Shown: in pieces, positions 9,041-19,043 of the stretch | Numbering within the stretch: the stretch's first letter is position 1 | Layout of the letters: every line of letters begins with the position of its first letter | Source of the DNA: Bacillus sp. ISL-41 | GTDB taxonomy: Bacteria; Bacillota; Bacilli; Bacillales; Cytobacillaceae | Reading direction: 5' to 3' | Length of the DNA stretch: 59,574 nt | NCBI RefSeq assembly: GCF_018613235.1 | Contig: NZ_JAGGQP010000020.1 | Location: 1-59,574, forward strand | Position numbers and translations under genes: made by a program | Notes under the pieces: generated by a model | The model's database searches: none | Told to the model about the DNA's origin: nothing | Seen by the model: the letters and a program-made list of their open reading frames with translations, nothing else

Positions 9041-9690
9041 ATGTCAGAAACAGAATGGCCATACGAGCCGCCGAAGAAATCTCTCCGGGCATGGTTGTTA
9101 ACCTGGGCATAGGAATTCCCTCCCTGGTACCGAACCACCTTCCCGAAAATACGAGAGTCATGTTCCATGCTGAAAACGGAATTGTCGGGATGGGGAAGTC
9201 GCCGGAAAAAGGTTATGAGGATGAAAACCTGTGTAATGCTGGTGGATTCCCAGTCACTGTCATGGCGGGTTCCTCTTATTGTGATAGTGCTGTAGCCTTC
9301 GGTATGATTCGCAGAGGCAGAGTGGATCTTACTATTCTAGGATCCTTGCAGGTTAGCCAAAAAGGGGACCTTGCGAACTGGATTGTCCCCGGCAAGAAGG
9401 TTCCGGGCATGGGAGGGGCAATGGAGCTGGCACAAAAAGCCAGAAAAGTTGCCGTATTGATGAACCACAGTGATAAAAACGGAGCTTCTAAAATCGTTCA
9501 ATCGTGTACCCTGCCACTAACCGCTTCTAAATGTGTTGATATGGTCATCACCGACCTCGCAGTTTTTAAAATAATTGACGGTTCAATGATATTGTCTGAA
9601 CTTTTTGCGCCACATACAATCACTGAAGTTACCGGAAAGACTGCATGCGATTTTACAATCGACGAAAATATCCGGATTATCGAATATTAA
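9025..9690 (+). CDS. yodR: Ketoacid CoA-transferase subunit B, YodR-like
   Basis: Beta subunit of the same CoA-transferase, about 221 residues. The ENGIVGMG motif carries the catalytic glutamate that forms the enzyme-CoA thioester, and NLGIGIPSLVPNHL is the conserved N-terminal block. It overlaps the end of subunit A. Three starts are possible (TTG 9019, ATG 9025, ATG 9031). I chose 9025 because GGAGGGG lies about ten bases upstream, whereas 9019 is too close to it. Confidence 0.86.
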   Translation: MGMGIDVRNRMAIRAAEEISPGMVVNLGIGIPSLVPNHLPENTRVMFHAENGIVGMGKSPEKGYEDENLCNAGGFPVTVMAGSSYCDSAVAFGMIRRGRVDLTILGSLQVSQKGDLANWIVPGKKVPGMGGAMELAQKARKVAVLMNHSDKNGASKIVQSCTLPLTASKCVDMVITDLAVFKIIDGSMILSELFAPHTITEVTGKTACDFTIDENIRIIEY

Positions 9691-9704
9691 AAGGGGCTGA
9701 TATC

Positions 9705-10973
9705 GTGCAAACTCCTGAGCAAAAGGTGAGGAATTACATTAAAGAAAGCAGGATTAGAGGGACGCGGCTTTTGCAAAAATTAGTTCAGGAACCGAGTACT
9801 AGAGGGGATGAAAGCGGAGCGCAGGCAGTCATTATTGAAAAATGCCGCGAGCTGGGACTTGAAATGGATATCTGGGAAATCGGGGATAACGGACTGACTG
9901 TTCACCCTGCTTTTTGTTCAGATCGAAAAGACTTCAATGGGAACCCAAATGCTGTAGGGATCATGAGGGGAACAGGTGGAGGAAAGTCTATGATCCTGAA
10001 TGGACATATTGATGTTGTTCCCGCAGGCGACGCAAAAGATTGGGAAAGGGACCCGTTCAGCGGCCATATCGAATGCGGCAAGTTATTTGGCAGAGGCTCG
10101 ACAGATATGAAGGGCGGCACAACTTCACTGCTAATGGCGATGGAGGCAATAAAAAATTCGGGACTCAAGCTAAAGGGCGATGTCATTTTTCAAAGTGTGA
10201 TCGAAGAAGAAAGCGGTGGTGCGGGAACACTTGCCGCTGTCCTGAGAGGTTATAAAGCGGATGCAGCCATCATCCCTGAGCCGACTAATATGAAGCTGTT
10301 TCCAAAACAGCAGGGATCAATGTGGTTCAGGATTTCAGTGAAAGGAAAAGGGGCGCATGGCGGAACGAGGTATGAAGGTGTCAATGCGATTGAGAAAGCG
10401 ATGCTGGTCATTGATAGACTGAGAATCTTGGAGTCTCAGAGAAATGAAAGAATCACTGATCCGTTTTTTGAAAGCATCCCAATCCCGATTCCTATTAATA
10501 TCGGAAAGATCCATGCTGGAGACTGGCCATCATCTGTACCGGATTTAGCTGTAATTGAGGGCAGGATGGGGGTGGCCCCCAATGAAACACAGGATGAGGC
10601 AAAGCAAGAAATGTTTGAGGCCATTGCCGAAGTCTGTAGGGCAGACCCATGGCTGAGAGAAAATGAACCTGAACTTGAATGGTTCGGTGCAAGCTGGCTG
10701 CCAGGCGACCTGGATCCTGAACATGAACTGATTCATGTCCTTTCAGAAAGCTTTATGAACGTTAAGGAAAAATCTCCATTAATCGAGGCATCCCCATGGG
10801 CAACGGACGGCGGTATCCTCTCCAAGATCGGTGGAGTTCCTGTAGTTGTTTTTGGACCCGGGGTAACGGAAACGGCACATCAGGCGAACGAATATATAAA
10901 GCTTGAAGATGTTTTTGAAGCGGCTGAGATCATTGCACTTGCTTTGCTTAAGTGGTGTGAGGTCAGCTATTAG
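9705..10973 (+). CDS. yodQ: M20 deacylase, YodQ-like (4-acetamidobutyrate deacetylase)
   Basis: ArgE/DapE-type metallohydrolase of 422 residues. The di-metal site is visible: ILNGHIDVVPAGD (His and Asp), GRGSTDMKGG (bridging Asp), VIEEESGGAG (the general-base Glu pair) and a C-terminal TAHQANEY (His). In this cluster it most likely removes acetate from 4-acetamidobutyrate to give GABA, matching its position just before a GABA-type aminotransferase; this is inferred from context. I chose the GTG at 9705 because AAAGGGG lies just upstream; the longer frame would run into yodR. Confidence 0.83.
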   Translation: MQTPEQKVRNYIKESRIRGTRLLQKLVQEPSTRGDESGAQAVIIEKCRELGLEMDIWEIGDNGLTVHPAFCSDRKDFNGNPNAVGIMRGTGGGKSMILNGHIDVVPAGDAKDWERDPFSGHIECGKLFGRGSTDMKGGTTSLLMAMEAIKNSGLKLKGDVIFQSVIEEESGGAGTLAAVLRGYKADAAIIPEPTNMKLFPKQQGSMWFRISVKGKGAHGGTRYEGVNAIEKAMLVIDRLRILESQRNERITDPFFESIPIPIPINIGKIHAGDWPSSVPDLAVIEGRMGVAPNETQDEAKQEMFEAIAEVCRADPWLRENEPELEWFGASWLPGDLDPEHELIHVLSESFMNVKEKSPLIEASPWATDGGILSKIGGVPVVVFGPGVTETAHQANEYIKLEDVFEAAEIIALALLKWCEVSY

Positions 10974-10996
10974 AGAAAAAAGGGGGAATCGAACAA

Positions 10997-12325
10997 ATGG
11001 CTGATATAAAGATTAACACAGCTATACCAGGCCCAAAGGCACAGGCATTGTTAGAGCGGAAAGAAAAAAATATTCCTGTGGGCCCGTTCAACACAATCAA
11101 GTCGTTTGCGGAAAGAGGAGAAGGTGCCTTATTGACGGATGTGGATGGAAATACATTCATCGATTTTGCGGGCGCGATCGGAACACTGAATGTTGGCCAC
11201 TGTCCAAGTAATGTAGTGAAAGCACTTCATGAGCAGATCGACCGCTATCTGCACCCGTGCTTCCATGTGATGATGTATGAACCATATATAGAACTTGCGG
11301 AAATTCTAAACAACATTACTCCAGGGACTCATGATAAAAAAACATTCTTTCTGAGCAGCGGCGCAGAGGCAGTAGAAAATGCGATAAAGATAGCAAGGAA
11401 ATATTCAGGCCGAAAAGGAATCATTTCTTTTGAACGAGGTTTTCACGGAAGGACCTATATGGCAATGTCGCTGACGAGCAAGGTCAAACCATACAAGTAC
11501 CAGTTCGGACCGTTCGCTCCGGAAACCTATAAATGGCCATACCCAGTGTATTCTCAAGAAAAAGGCATGGCACCTGAAGAACTTGATGCCTATATGCTGA
11601 AAAAATTTGAGACATTTTTCCTTAGCGAGGTTCCTGGCACCGAAATTGCGGCTGTCATAATGGAACCGATTCAGGGTGAAGGCGGATTTAATATTCCATC
11701 CAAAACCTTTGTTCAAGGAGTGAAGAGAATTTGTGAACAGTATGGGATCCTCTTTATTGCAGATGAAATCCAAACCGGTTTCGGCAGGACAGGGAAGATG
11801 TTTGCGATGGAGCACTACGATGTGGTCCCAGATTTGATGACAATGTCAAAATCGATTGCTGCAGGGCTGCCAATCAGTGCAGTCACGGGAAGAGCTGAAA
11901 TTATGGACTCTGCAGGTATTGGGGAAATTGGAGGGACCTTTGGCGGAAGTCCTCTCGGTTGTGTAGCGGCAATAGAAGTCGTTAAAATGATAGAAGAGCA
12001 AAATCTGCTTGATAGAGCGAACCTGTTCGGAGAGAAGTTCCTGCAAAGGTTCGGCAAGCTTACGGACAGTTTTCCGGAAGTAGGCGATATCCGTTCCTTA
12101 GGTGCTATGTGTGCGATCGAATTTTTCGATGAGACTGATCGGCCAAACGGACAAATCGTTCGAGAAATACTTGCAAAAGCACATCAGCGAGGATTAATTT
12201 TAATGAGCGCTGGTCTTTATGGAAATGTAATCAGGCTTTTAGCTCCTCTGGTCATAACAGAGGATCAAATTGAGGAAGGATTCGATGTGCTTGAATCTGC
12301 AATCACTGAATGCTGCCAGCGGTAG
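10997..12325 (+). CDS. gabT: 4-Aminobutyrate aminotransferase (GabT-like)
   Basis: Class III PLP aminotransferase of 442 residues, very close in my reading to B. subtilis GabT. It carries DFAGAIGTLNVGH, LSSGAEAVENAIKIARKYSGR, RGFHGRTYMAMSLTSKVKPYK and ADEIQTGFGRTG, and MSKSIAAGLP has the Schiff-base Lys. It transfers the amino group of GABA to 2-oxoglutarate, giving succinate semialdehyde. A GGGGGAA ribosome site precedes the ATG. The gene is not part of the B. subtilis yod operon as I remember it, so this cluster is extended. Confidence 0.88.
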   Translation: MADIKINTAIPGPKAQALLERKEKNIPVGPFNTIKSFAERGEGALLTDVDGNTFIDFAGAIGTLNVGHCPSNVVKALHEQIDRYLHPCFHVMMYEPYIELAEILNNITPGTHDKKTFFLSSGAEAVENAIKIARKYSGRKGIISFERGFHGRTYMAMSLTSKVKPYKYQFGPFAPETYKWPYPVYSQEKGMAPEELDAYMLKKFETFFLSEVPGTEIAAVIMEPIQGEGGFNIPSKTFVQGVKRICEQYGILFIADEIQTGFGRTGKMFAMEHYDVVPDLMTMSKSIAAGLPISAVTGRAEIMDSAGIGEIGGTFGGSPLGCVAAIEVVKMIEEQNLLDRANLFGEKFLQRFGKLTDSFPEVGDIRSLGAMCAIEFFDETDRPNGQIVREILAKAHQRGLILMSAGLYGNVIRLLAPLVITEDQIEEGFDVLESAITECCQR

Positions 12326-12337
12326 GAGGGGGAAACA

Positions 12338-13759
12338 ATGAGACAGAATTTATGGATTAATGGCGAAGGTGTTAAAAGTGGTAAATATCGTCCGCTTTTT
12401 AATCCTTTTAATGGAGAAAAAATTGCTGATGTAGCAGAGGCAAGCAAAGAAGAGGTGATTAAAGCGATTGATTCAGCTGCCGGGGCAGCAGTGACGATGG
12501 CAGAGATGGATGCACATAAGCGTTCCGACATCCTGCGGAGAGTGGCTGAATTAATCCAGGAGGACAGGGAGGAATGTGCCCGCCTGATCGCGGAGGAATC
12601 CTCCAAACCATTGAAGGCTGCTCGTGGTGAAGTCGACCGTACCATCATGACCTATAGATTTGCATCAGAAGAAGCAAGGAGGCTTCACGGTGAAACAATC
12701 CCGATGGACGCGGCTCCTGGAGGCGAGGGGAGAGTCGCCTATACGGTAAGAGAGCCGCTGGGAGTAATAGCTGCAATCACTCCTTTCAACTTCCCGATGA
12801 ACCTTGTTGCCCATAAAGTAGGGCCGGCAATCGCTGCCGGAAATACGATAGTCCTTAAGCCAGCCAGCCAGACCCCATTATCAGCCTATAAAATTGCTTC
12901 CTATTTCTATGAAGCAGGACTCCCTGCGGGTGCGCTGAATGTAGTGACTGGCAGCGGGAAAAGTGTTGGTGATGTGCTGATTGCCGATGACCGGGTGAAG
13001 ATGGTCACATTTACGGGAAGTCCTGAAGTTGGGAAGCATATACGCGAAAATGCCGGGTTGAAACGAGTAACTCTGGAACTAGGTTCTAATTCGGCCTTGA
13101 TTGTTGATGAAGGAACTGATCTAAAAAAGGTAATGCCCAGAATCGTTACGGGAGCCTTTTCTAATCAGGGGCAGGTTTGCATCTCTATCCAGAGGATTTT
13201 CGTACACGAAGCGATCGCTGCTGAATTTGTTTCTTTGTTTATTGAAGAAGCTGGTAAACTGAAGGTGGGAGATCCACTGGATGAGCAAACAGATTTAGCT
13301 GCCATGATCAGCGGAAATGATGTGACCAGGGCAAAAGCCTGGATCCAGGGCGCGGTGGAAAACGGAGCGGAGCTGGTATATGGCGGAGATAGTGAAAGAC
13401 AAATATTGAAGCCAACTGTGCTGCTCAATGCGCAGCTCACTGATAAAATTTCCTGTGAGGAAGTGTTCGCACCGGTTGTTCATATCAACACTTTTGATGA
13501 TTTCGCTGATGCGATAGCCAAGGCTAATGATTCAAAGTACGGGTTGCAGGCAGGAGTCTATACGAATGATCTTCAAAAAGCGATGCAAGCTGCAAAAAAC
13601 CTCCATGTCGGCGGTGTGATGATCAATGAAATACCAACTTTCCGGGTAGACCATATGCCATATGGCGGCGTCAAAATGAGTGGAACCGGCAGAGAAGGGA
13701 TTAAATACGCTTTAGAAGAAATGACCGAACTGAAACTTGTTTCAATCAAACTGGATTGA
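12338..13759 (+). CDS. Succinate-semialdehyde dehydrogenase-like ALDH
   Basis: 473-residue NAD(P)-dependent aldehyde dehydrogenase. The substrate-binding TPFNFPMNLVAHK, FTGSPEVGK, the general-base Glu in TLELGSN and the catalytic Cys in GQVCISIQR are all in order. Directly behind a GabT-like gene it should oxidise succinate semialdehyde to succinate and so end the lysine route in the TCA cycle; specificity is inferred. An AGGAGGGGG ribosome site lies at the gabT stop. A hairpin terminator follows. Confidence 0.86.
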   Translation: MRQNLWINGEGVKSGKYRPLFNPFNGEKIADVAEASKEEVIKAIDSAAGAAVTMAEMDAHKRSDILRRVAELIQEDREECARLIAEESSKPLKAARGEVDRTIMTYRFASEEARRLHGETIPMDAAPGGEGRVAYTVREPLGVIAAITPFNFPMNLVAHKVGPAIAAGNTIVLKPASQTPLSAYKIASYFYEAGLPAGALNVVTGSGKSVGDVLIADDRVKMVTFTGSPEVGKHIRENAGLKRVTLELGSNSALIVDEGTDLKKVMPRIVTGAFSNQGQVCISIQRIFVHEAIAAEFVSLFIEEAGKLKVGDPLDEQTDLAAMISGNDVTRAKAWIQGAVENGAELVYGGDSERQILKPTVLLNAQLTDKISCEEVFAPVVHINTFDDFADAIAKANDSKYGLQAGVYTNDLQKAMQAAKNLHVGGVMINEIPTFRVDHMPYGGVKMSGTGREGIKYALEEMTELKLVSIKLD

Positions 13760-13763
13760 CCGT

Positions 13764-13788
13764 AAGCCTGGCCCAAAGCCAGGCTTTT
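13764..13788 (+). terminator. Terminator between ALDH and ablB
   Basis: AAGCCTGGC and GCCAGGCTT pair perfectly around CCAAA. The T-run is only four bases, so some readthrough into ablB is likely. Confidence 0.65.
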
Positions 13789-13829
13789 CATACGATTTAA
13801 TTCTTATATCAAGAATTGGGGGAATGAAC

Positions 13830-14696
13830 ATGCATTTAGGCAAAAAAATGACCTTATCAGAAAAAAACTATAATCTAACTGTTTATCTTGATCCACAGAA
13901 TAAGCGGGTCAGGGTGGAAAATTATTTGGGCAGCTTGCCACATATTTTGGATCAAGCTGAAAAGCTTGTGGAGAGCGAAAAAGCAGACAAATTAATCATC
14001 AAGGCAAGGAAGGAACATTTTACACAGCTGATCGAACGAGGTTTCAGTTTTGAAGCAAGTATTGATGGATTCTTCCTAGGCTCTGACTGTGTGTTCTTTT
14101 CGAAGTTTTTCAGCGACGAAAGAAGGACTTCGCCGCATTGGCTTCAAGAGGATGGAATCATTAAAAGTGTTTACCATCTGGCAGAGCCAGCACAGAACAT
14201 TACGCCTCCAAAGGATTACGTTATGAAAAAGATGGACGAAAGAGATGCAGAAGGCTTGTCTGAATTATACAAAGCAGTTTTCCAAATTTATCCCACACCG
14301 TTAAATAATCCAGAGTATATCGTCAAAACGATGAAAGAAGGAACTATTTATTACGGATTTGTCCATGATGGTCAGATTGTAAGCGCGGCATCAGCAGAAG
14401 TGGACTCTTTTTATAAAAATGCAGAGATGACTGATTGTGCAACATTAAAAGAGCACAGGAAGCACGGGTTAATGAAGGTGCTGCTGGCCCGCCTTGAGGA
14501 GGAACTGATCGAAAATGGCATATATTGTTCTTACTCCATAGCCAGGGCTTTATCGTTCGGCATGAACGCAGCCTTGCATCAACTGGGTTATGTATACCGG
14601 GGCAGACTGGTGAATAATGTGTTTATCTATGATAAAATTGAAAACATGAACGTTTGGGTAAAAGATTTGGCAAAATCGCCAAAATTTGGGCAGTGA
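13830..14696 (+). CDS. ablB: Beta-lysine N-acetyltransferase (AblB/YodP)
   Basis: 288 residues; a GNAT-fold C-terminal half (about residues 130-270) follows an N-terminal domain characteristic of putative beta-lysine N-acetyltransferases. EHRKHGLMKVLLARLEEEL marks the acetyl-CoA pyrophosphate loop. It should acetylate the N6 amine of beta-lysine made by KamA; N6-acetyl-beta-lysine is an osmolyte in some organisms but here probably the first intermediate of degradation. I chose the ATG at 13830, seven bases after GGGGG; an in-frame ATG at 13824 lies too close to that site. Confidence 0.85.
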   Translation: MHLGKKMTLSEKNYNLTVYLDPQNKRVRVENYLGSLPHILDQAEKLVESEKADKLIIKARKEHFTQLIERGFSFEASIDGFFLGSDCVFFSKFFSDERRTSPHWLQEDGIIKSVYHLAEPAQNITPPKDYVMKKMDERDAEGLSELYKAVFQIYPTPLNNPEYIVKTMKEGTIYYGFVHDGQIVSAASAEVDSFYKNAEMTDCATLKEHRKHGLMKVLLARLEEELIENGIYCSYSIARALSFGMNAALHQLGYVYRGRLVNNVFIYDKIENMNVWVKDLAKSPKFGQ

Positions 14697-14748
14697 AAAG
14701 ACAGTTTTTCGGCACTCTGTCATATACTCAATATGGGAGTGTGATGAG

Positions 14749-16137
14749 ATGAATTCAGTATCCAATGTGACCGAAGAAATCTTAAGCGCAATATTGAAGT
14801 GCATTGACGAAGCAATCCATGTAGTGAATACAGACGGTATTACCATTTTCTATAATGAAGTAGCTGCCAGGCACGATGGATTGGACATCAATGAGGTGAT
14901 TGGAAAGCCGCTCCTTGCTGTGTTCCCTTCACTGAACAACCAGTCCAGCACTCTATTGAAAGTAATTGAAACGAAGAAACCAATCTATAATGAAACTCAG
15001 TCCTTCGTCAATTTGCACGGGCGGAAAATTGACACTGTCAACTCGACACTGCCAATCTTTGTGCAGGGAGACTTGATTGGCGCAGTTGAAATTGCAAAGG
15101 ATTATACTCAAATCAAACAGCTTTCTGAACGCCTGGTCGAGATTCAAAAGAGTCAAAAGCATCGTGGCGGGAAAACCGTTAAACAGCAAGCTGGCTATAC
15201 GTTCAGAGACTTGATTACAAGCAATAAGCATTTTAAGACGATTAAAAAGAAGGCAGAGAAACTTGCAAAATCTGATTCTCCGATTCTAGTGTATGGGGAA
15301 AGCGGGACCGGCAAGGAGCTTTTCGTCCAATCCATCCATAACGCCTCCAGTCGGGCAGTTGGACCTTTCATTGCGCAAAACTGTGCGGCAATTCCAGAAA
15401 ACCTGCTTGAAAGCATCTTGTTTGGCACATCAAAGGGAAGCTATACTGGAGCAGTGGACAGGCCAGGTTTATTCGAGTTGGCTAATGGTGGAACACTTTT
15501 TCTTGATGAGCTTAATTCGATGCCCTTCGACCTGCAGGCCAAGCTTCTTCGTGTCCTGGAGGATGGTGCTGTCAGAAGAATCGGAAGTACCCATGTCATT
15601 TCTGTCAACGTCAGGGTAATTTCTGCGATGAACGTTTACCCTGCCCAGGCAATGGAAGCAAACCAGCTGCGGACGGATCTGTTTTACCGTTTGAATGTAC
15701 TGACATTCGAACTGATGCCCCTAAGGCAAAGGAAAGAAGACATCCTATATTTATCTGATATCTTCATTAACCAATATAATAAGCAGCTGAGGAAGCATGT
15801 CTCCGGACTTGATGATCATGTAAAAACCATTTTCTATAAACACCCGTGGCCTGGCAATGTCAGAGAACTTAAGCATACTATTGAATACATGATGAATGTA
15901 TGTGAAGGCAGTATGCTGACCGGGCAGGACCTGCCAATGATGATGAAAAACATCCAGACACATCAGACTGAAGAAACACGTACTTCATTTGTTTTGAGAG
16001 ACCATCTTAAAGAGCTTGAAATCCAATTAATCAATGATGCGCTGGATGCTTCTGGCGGCAATGTCCAGAAAGCAGCCGTCCTCCTCGACATTCCAAGACA
16101 AACGCTACAATATAAAATAAAAAAACTAAATCTATGA
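14749..16137 (+). CDS. Sigma-54 dependent activator of the kam locus
   Basis: 462 residues. A PAS-like sensor (about 10-120), an AAA+ domain with Walker [11 protein letters not shown] and Walker [10 protein letters not shown], then a Fis-type helix-turn-helix at the C-terminus ([24 protein letters not shown]). The sigma-54 contact loop reads GSYTGA rather than GAFTGA, an unusual but tolerated variant. It should hydrolyse ATP to open the sigma-54 promoter just downstream of kamA. The ligand is unknown; lysine or beta-lysine would make sense. ATG 14749 has GGGAGTG upstream. Similar regulators next to kamA in the B. cereus group have been called KamR, from memory. Confidence 0.88.
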   Translation: MNSVSNVTEEILSAILKCIDEAIHVVNTDGITIFYNEVAARHDGLDINEVIGKPLLAVFPSLNNQSSTLLKVIETKKPIYNETQSFVNLHGRKIDTVNSTLPIFVQGDLIGAVEIAKDYTQIKQLSERLVEIQKSQKHRGGKTVKQQAGYTFRDLITSNKHFKTIKKKAEKLAKSDSPILVYGESGTGKELFVQSIHNASSRAVGPFIAQNCAAIPENLLESILFGTSKGSYTGAVDRPGLFELANGGTLFLDELNSMPFDLQAKLLRVLEDGAVRRIGSTHVISVNVRVISAMNVYPAQAMEANQLRTDLFYRLNVLTFELMPLRQRKEDILYLSDIFINQYNKQLRKHVSGLDDHVKTIFYKHPWPGNVRELKHTIEYMMNVCEGSMLTGQDLPMMMKNIQTHQTEETRTSFVLRDHLKELEIQLINDALDASGGNVQKAAVLLDIPRQTLQYKIKKLNL

Positions 16138-16147
16138 CATTCTAATC

Positions 16148-16182
16148 TGCCGAATTTTCAGCAGGTTATTTTCTTTTTTTTG
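16148..16182 (+). terminator. Terminator after the activator gene
   Basis: CTGC-(C)-GAA and TTC-(A)-GCAG form an interrupted stem, followed shortly by T8. An equivalent hairpin with the same T-run-then-GCG ending exists at the same distance from the second kamA (26619-26645). Confidence 0.6.
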
Positions 16183-16258
16183 CGATTATATTTCGCTGAT
16201 TATTCTCAAACCCCTGCATGAGACTGGATTGACTGAATTCTGAATAATCCGTCACTTT

Positions 16259-16274
16259 TGGCACGGAACTTGCA
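16259..16274 (+). promoter_or_regulatory. Sigma-54 (-24/-12) promoter of kamA
   Basis: TGGCAC at 16259-16264, five bases, then TTGCA at 16270-16274: an essentially perfect match to the sigma-54 consensus. It lies 38 bases before the kamA start and directly after the sigma-54 activator gene. Confidence 0.92.
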
Positions 16275-16311
16275 TTATAAAAAGCTATAAAAATAGCTAG
16301 GGGGAATTGGG

Positions 16312-17424
16312 ATGAAACAGACTTTATATAAGCCTTCAAGACACTGGAAGGATATAGAGCTATGGAAGGATGTTACTGAGGAACAATGGAATGACTGGCT
16401 ATGGCAGCTTACAAATACAATCAGGACACTGGATGATTTAAAGAAGGTTATTAATCTTACACCCGAAGAAGAAGAGGGTGTCAGGATTTCGACGAAAACA
16501 ATCCCGCTGAATATAACACCTTACTACGCTTCATTAATGAATCCAGACGACCCGCGCTGTCCGATCAGGATGCAGTCAGTGCCTATCTCCAAGGAAATTC
16601 ACAAAACAAAATATGATCTTGAAGATCCACTTCATGAAGATGAAGATTCACCTGTACCTGGTTTGACGCACAGATATCCTGACAGGGTGCTTTTCCTCGT
16701 GACCAATCAATGCTCGATGTATTGCCGCTATTGCACAAGGAGAAGATTTTCGGGACAAATCGGCATGGGGGTTGCGAAGAAACAGCTTGATGCCGCAATC
16801 AACTACATCCGGAATACTCCAGAAGTCCGGGATGTATTGATATCTGGCGGAGATGGTCTTCTGATCAATGATAATATTCTTGAATATATCTTAAAGAACC
16901 TGAGAGAAATCGACCATGTTGAAATCATCAGGATTGGAACTCGGGCACCAGTTGTTTTCCCGCAGCGAATTACAGAGAATCTTTGTTCAATCCTCAAAAA
17001 ATACCACCCAATCTGGCTGAATACACATTTCAATACATCAATCGAAATTACTGAAGACTCAAAGCGAGCCTGTGAAATGCTTGCCAACGCTGGGGTCCCT
17101 GTTGGCAACCAATCCGTCATACTTGCAGGAATCAATGACAGTGTCCCGATTATGAAAAAGCTCATGCATGACCTCGTTAAAATCCGTGTCCGCCCTTATT
17201 ATATTTACCAATGTGACCTGTCTGAAGGCATCGGCCATTTCCGTGCCCCGGTCACAAAGGGTCTTGAAATTATTGAAGGCTTAAGGGGACATACTTCAGG
17301 TTATGCAGTCCCGACAGTATTTTTTATAGGAAGTATAAAAACAATTTCACCTGCTTATACTTTTTTAATAAAAAGGCATAAGAGGTTTTTTTTATGGAAA
17401 AAACAAGCTTTCACAAACATGTAG
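16312..17424 (+). pseudogene. kamA: 5' part of host kamA, cut by the mobile element
   Basis: Lysine 2,3-aminomutase, the radical-SAM/PLP enzyme that isomerises L-lysine to L-beta-lysine. Residues 1-335 match the family, including the 4Fe-4S motif C134-x3-C138-x2-C141. After GYAVPT the reading frame continues into unrelated sequence (VFFIGSIKTIS...) for 35 residues. The lost part contains the DxPGGGGK motif with the PLP lysine, so this product cannot be an active mutase. Codon use and base composition are like the upstream host cluster. It is still driven by an intact sigma-54 promoter, and its frame overlaps the start of the recombinase gene. Confidence 0.92.
17311..17316. other. Left attachment junction (attL) in kamA
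   Basis: Here kamA homology ends: CCGAC is the last host sequence, followed by element sequence beginning AGTATTTT. The right junction (27777-27782) reads CCAACC. CC and AC are the dinucleotides shared at equivalent codon positions 334-335; either could be the serine-recombinase crossover. Confidence 0.7.
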
Positions 17425-18962
17425 CAATCTATTTAAGAATCAGCCAGGAGAAAAGAAATGAAAACGAAGAAACATTAAAGAACCATAGGGAGATTCTGGT
17501 GGAACATGCCAAGGCTATTAATTGTACATATGATATTTATGGTGAAGTAATTAGTGGTGGTAAATCTAACATTGAAGACAGGATAGAACTTCAGAGGCTA
17601 TTTAATAATATTGAAAATTATGATGCGATCTTATGTATTGAGCTGTCACGCTTATCAAGAAATGGACTCATTTCTCAAACGGTTAAACAATATTGCATAG
17701 ATTTTGATAAACCCATTATTACTCCATTTTATGAATACGATCTTGCAAATAATGAAAATGACCGATTAATGTTTGATTTAGGAAGTTTAATCGCTAGCCA
17801 TGAACATGGTGTTATTGGCAAGCGTAGTAAAATAAACAAAATTCAGATGTCCAAAGCAGGCTTACATGTTAGTGGAAATGTCCCATTTGGGTATGTAAGA
17901 AATAATGAAACCAAGAAGCTGGAGATAAATGATAAGGAAGCTAAAATTGTTAGGTATATATTTGACTTACATTCAAGTGGTTTAGGCAGTTTTAAAATAA
18001 GGGAAATTTTAAATCAAGAAGGGTATAAAACAAAAAAGAACAATCACTTTGAATTACCTACCATAAAAAGAATAATAAAAAATCCAGTGTATAAAGGAAC
18101 CATTGTATTTAATGATAGGAAAAGGAAAAAGAAAGATGGTAAGTTTGTGTATGAAATAGTAGAAACCATTGTAGTGGATAAAGCTCACCCTTGGATTATA
18201 TCACCTGAAGATTGGGAAAGAGCTAATCAGGATTGTCTTGAAAGAGCAAAGAATGCAAGACAACATAGAGAAAAACCCGCAATCAAAACAGGATATACTA
18301 TGTTAAAAGATCTGATTTTTTGTGGCGTTTGTGGCAGGAAAATGACAATTAGGAAAGATAATAAAAATACAAGTACTTATACTATAAAACGCTGTGAATA
18401 TTTACTAATTGGTGGAGAAAAGTGCCAAAACTGCGGAATTAAATTAGAATTCGTAGAAAATGAAGTGTACGATGAACTACAAGAATATAAAAATAAATTG
18501 ACGGAAAGCCTCAGGCTGATTCAGCTAAACGATGAGACCAAATTAAAAAATCAATTAACTGAAAGGCTTGTAAAGGTTGAAAAGAAGTTAAAGGAGGTTT
18601 TAAGCCAACAGAAGCGACTAATAGACTTTGCTGTTGAGGGAATCTTTACAACTGAACAGATAAGAGATAAGAAGCAAGAGTTATTAACTCTACAGCAGAA
18701 CTTAGAGAAAGAGAAAAAGGATTCATTAAATGAAATTAATAACCCATCATTTGAAAATATAACAAAAAATATACAAGGCGTTATTCATTCGATAGAAAAC
18801 CTAAAGAATATGAATACTGTAGAAGTAAATCAAACTCTTAAAACATTTATAAAAAAAATATTTTATACAAGAGTTATTCCAGAAGAATTATTGGTGAAAT
18901 CCACGCTGAATAAACAGAGAAGATACTACCCGTTTCAACTTGAATTTGAATACAAAAAATAG
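17394..18962 (+). CDS. Large serine recombinase (element integrase)
   Basis: 522 residues. Resolvase-type catalytic domain about 8-150 with Arg15 and nucleophile Ser17 in YLRIS, plus IELSRLSRNG. A recombinase domain follows (about 165-290), then a zinc ribbon with CGVCGRK and CEYLLIGGEKCQNCG, then a coiled coil rich in K/E/L/Q (about 375-450) as in phiC31-like integrases. It should integrate and excise the element at kamA. The ATG is preceded by AAGAGG. The gene starts 30 bases before the end of the truncated kamA frame and reads in the same direction, so the host kamA promoter may transcribe it. Confidence 0.93.
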   Translation: MEKTSFHKHVAIYLRISQEKRNENEETLKNHREILVEHAKAINCTYDIYGEVISGGKSNIEDRIELQRLFNNIENYDAILCIELSRLSRNGLISQTVKQYCIDFDKPIITPFYEYDLANNENDRLMFDLGSLIASHEHGVIGKRSKINKIQMSKAGLHVSGNVPFGYVRNNETKKLEINDKEAKIVRYIFDLHSSGLGSFKIREILNQEGYKTKKNNHFELPTIKRIIKNPVYKGTIVFNDRKRKKKDGKFVYEIVETIVVDKAHPWIISPEDWERANQDCLERAKNARQHREKPAIKTGYTMLKDLIFCGVCGRKMTIRKDNKNTSTYTIKRCEYLLIGGEKCQNCGIKLEFVENEVYDELQEYKNKLTESLRLIQLNDETKLKNQLTERLVKVEKKLKEVLSQQKRLIDFAVEGIFTTEQIRDKKQELLTLQQNLEKEKKDSLNEINNPSFENITKNIQGVIHSIENLKNMNTVEVNQTLKTFIKKIFYTRVIPEELLVKSTLNKQRRYYPFQLEFEYKK

Positions 18963-19004
18963 CTACTTAAAATATTCAAAAATAAGTTAACGATAAATGA
19001 AAAA

Positions 19005-19036
19005 TGTAGGCATCTCGTCTCTTTGAGATACCTACA
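19005..19036 (-). terminator. Terminator of the tyrosine-recombinase operon
   Basis: TGTAGGCATCTC and GAGATACCTACA are 12-base arms with one mismatch; read on the minus strand the hairpin is followed by TTTTT. It lies just past the stop of the third recombinase. Confidence 0.7.
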
Positions 19037-19043
19037 GCCTAGT

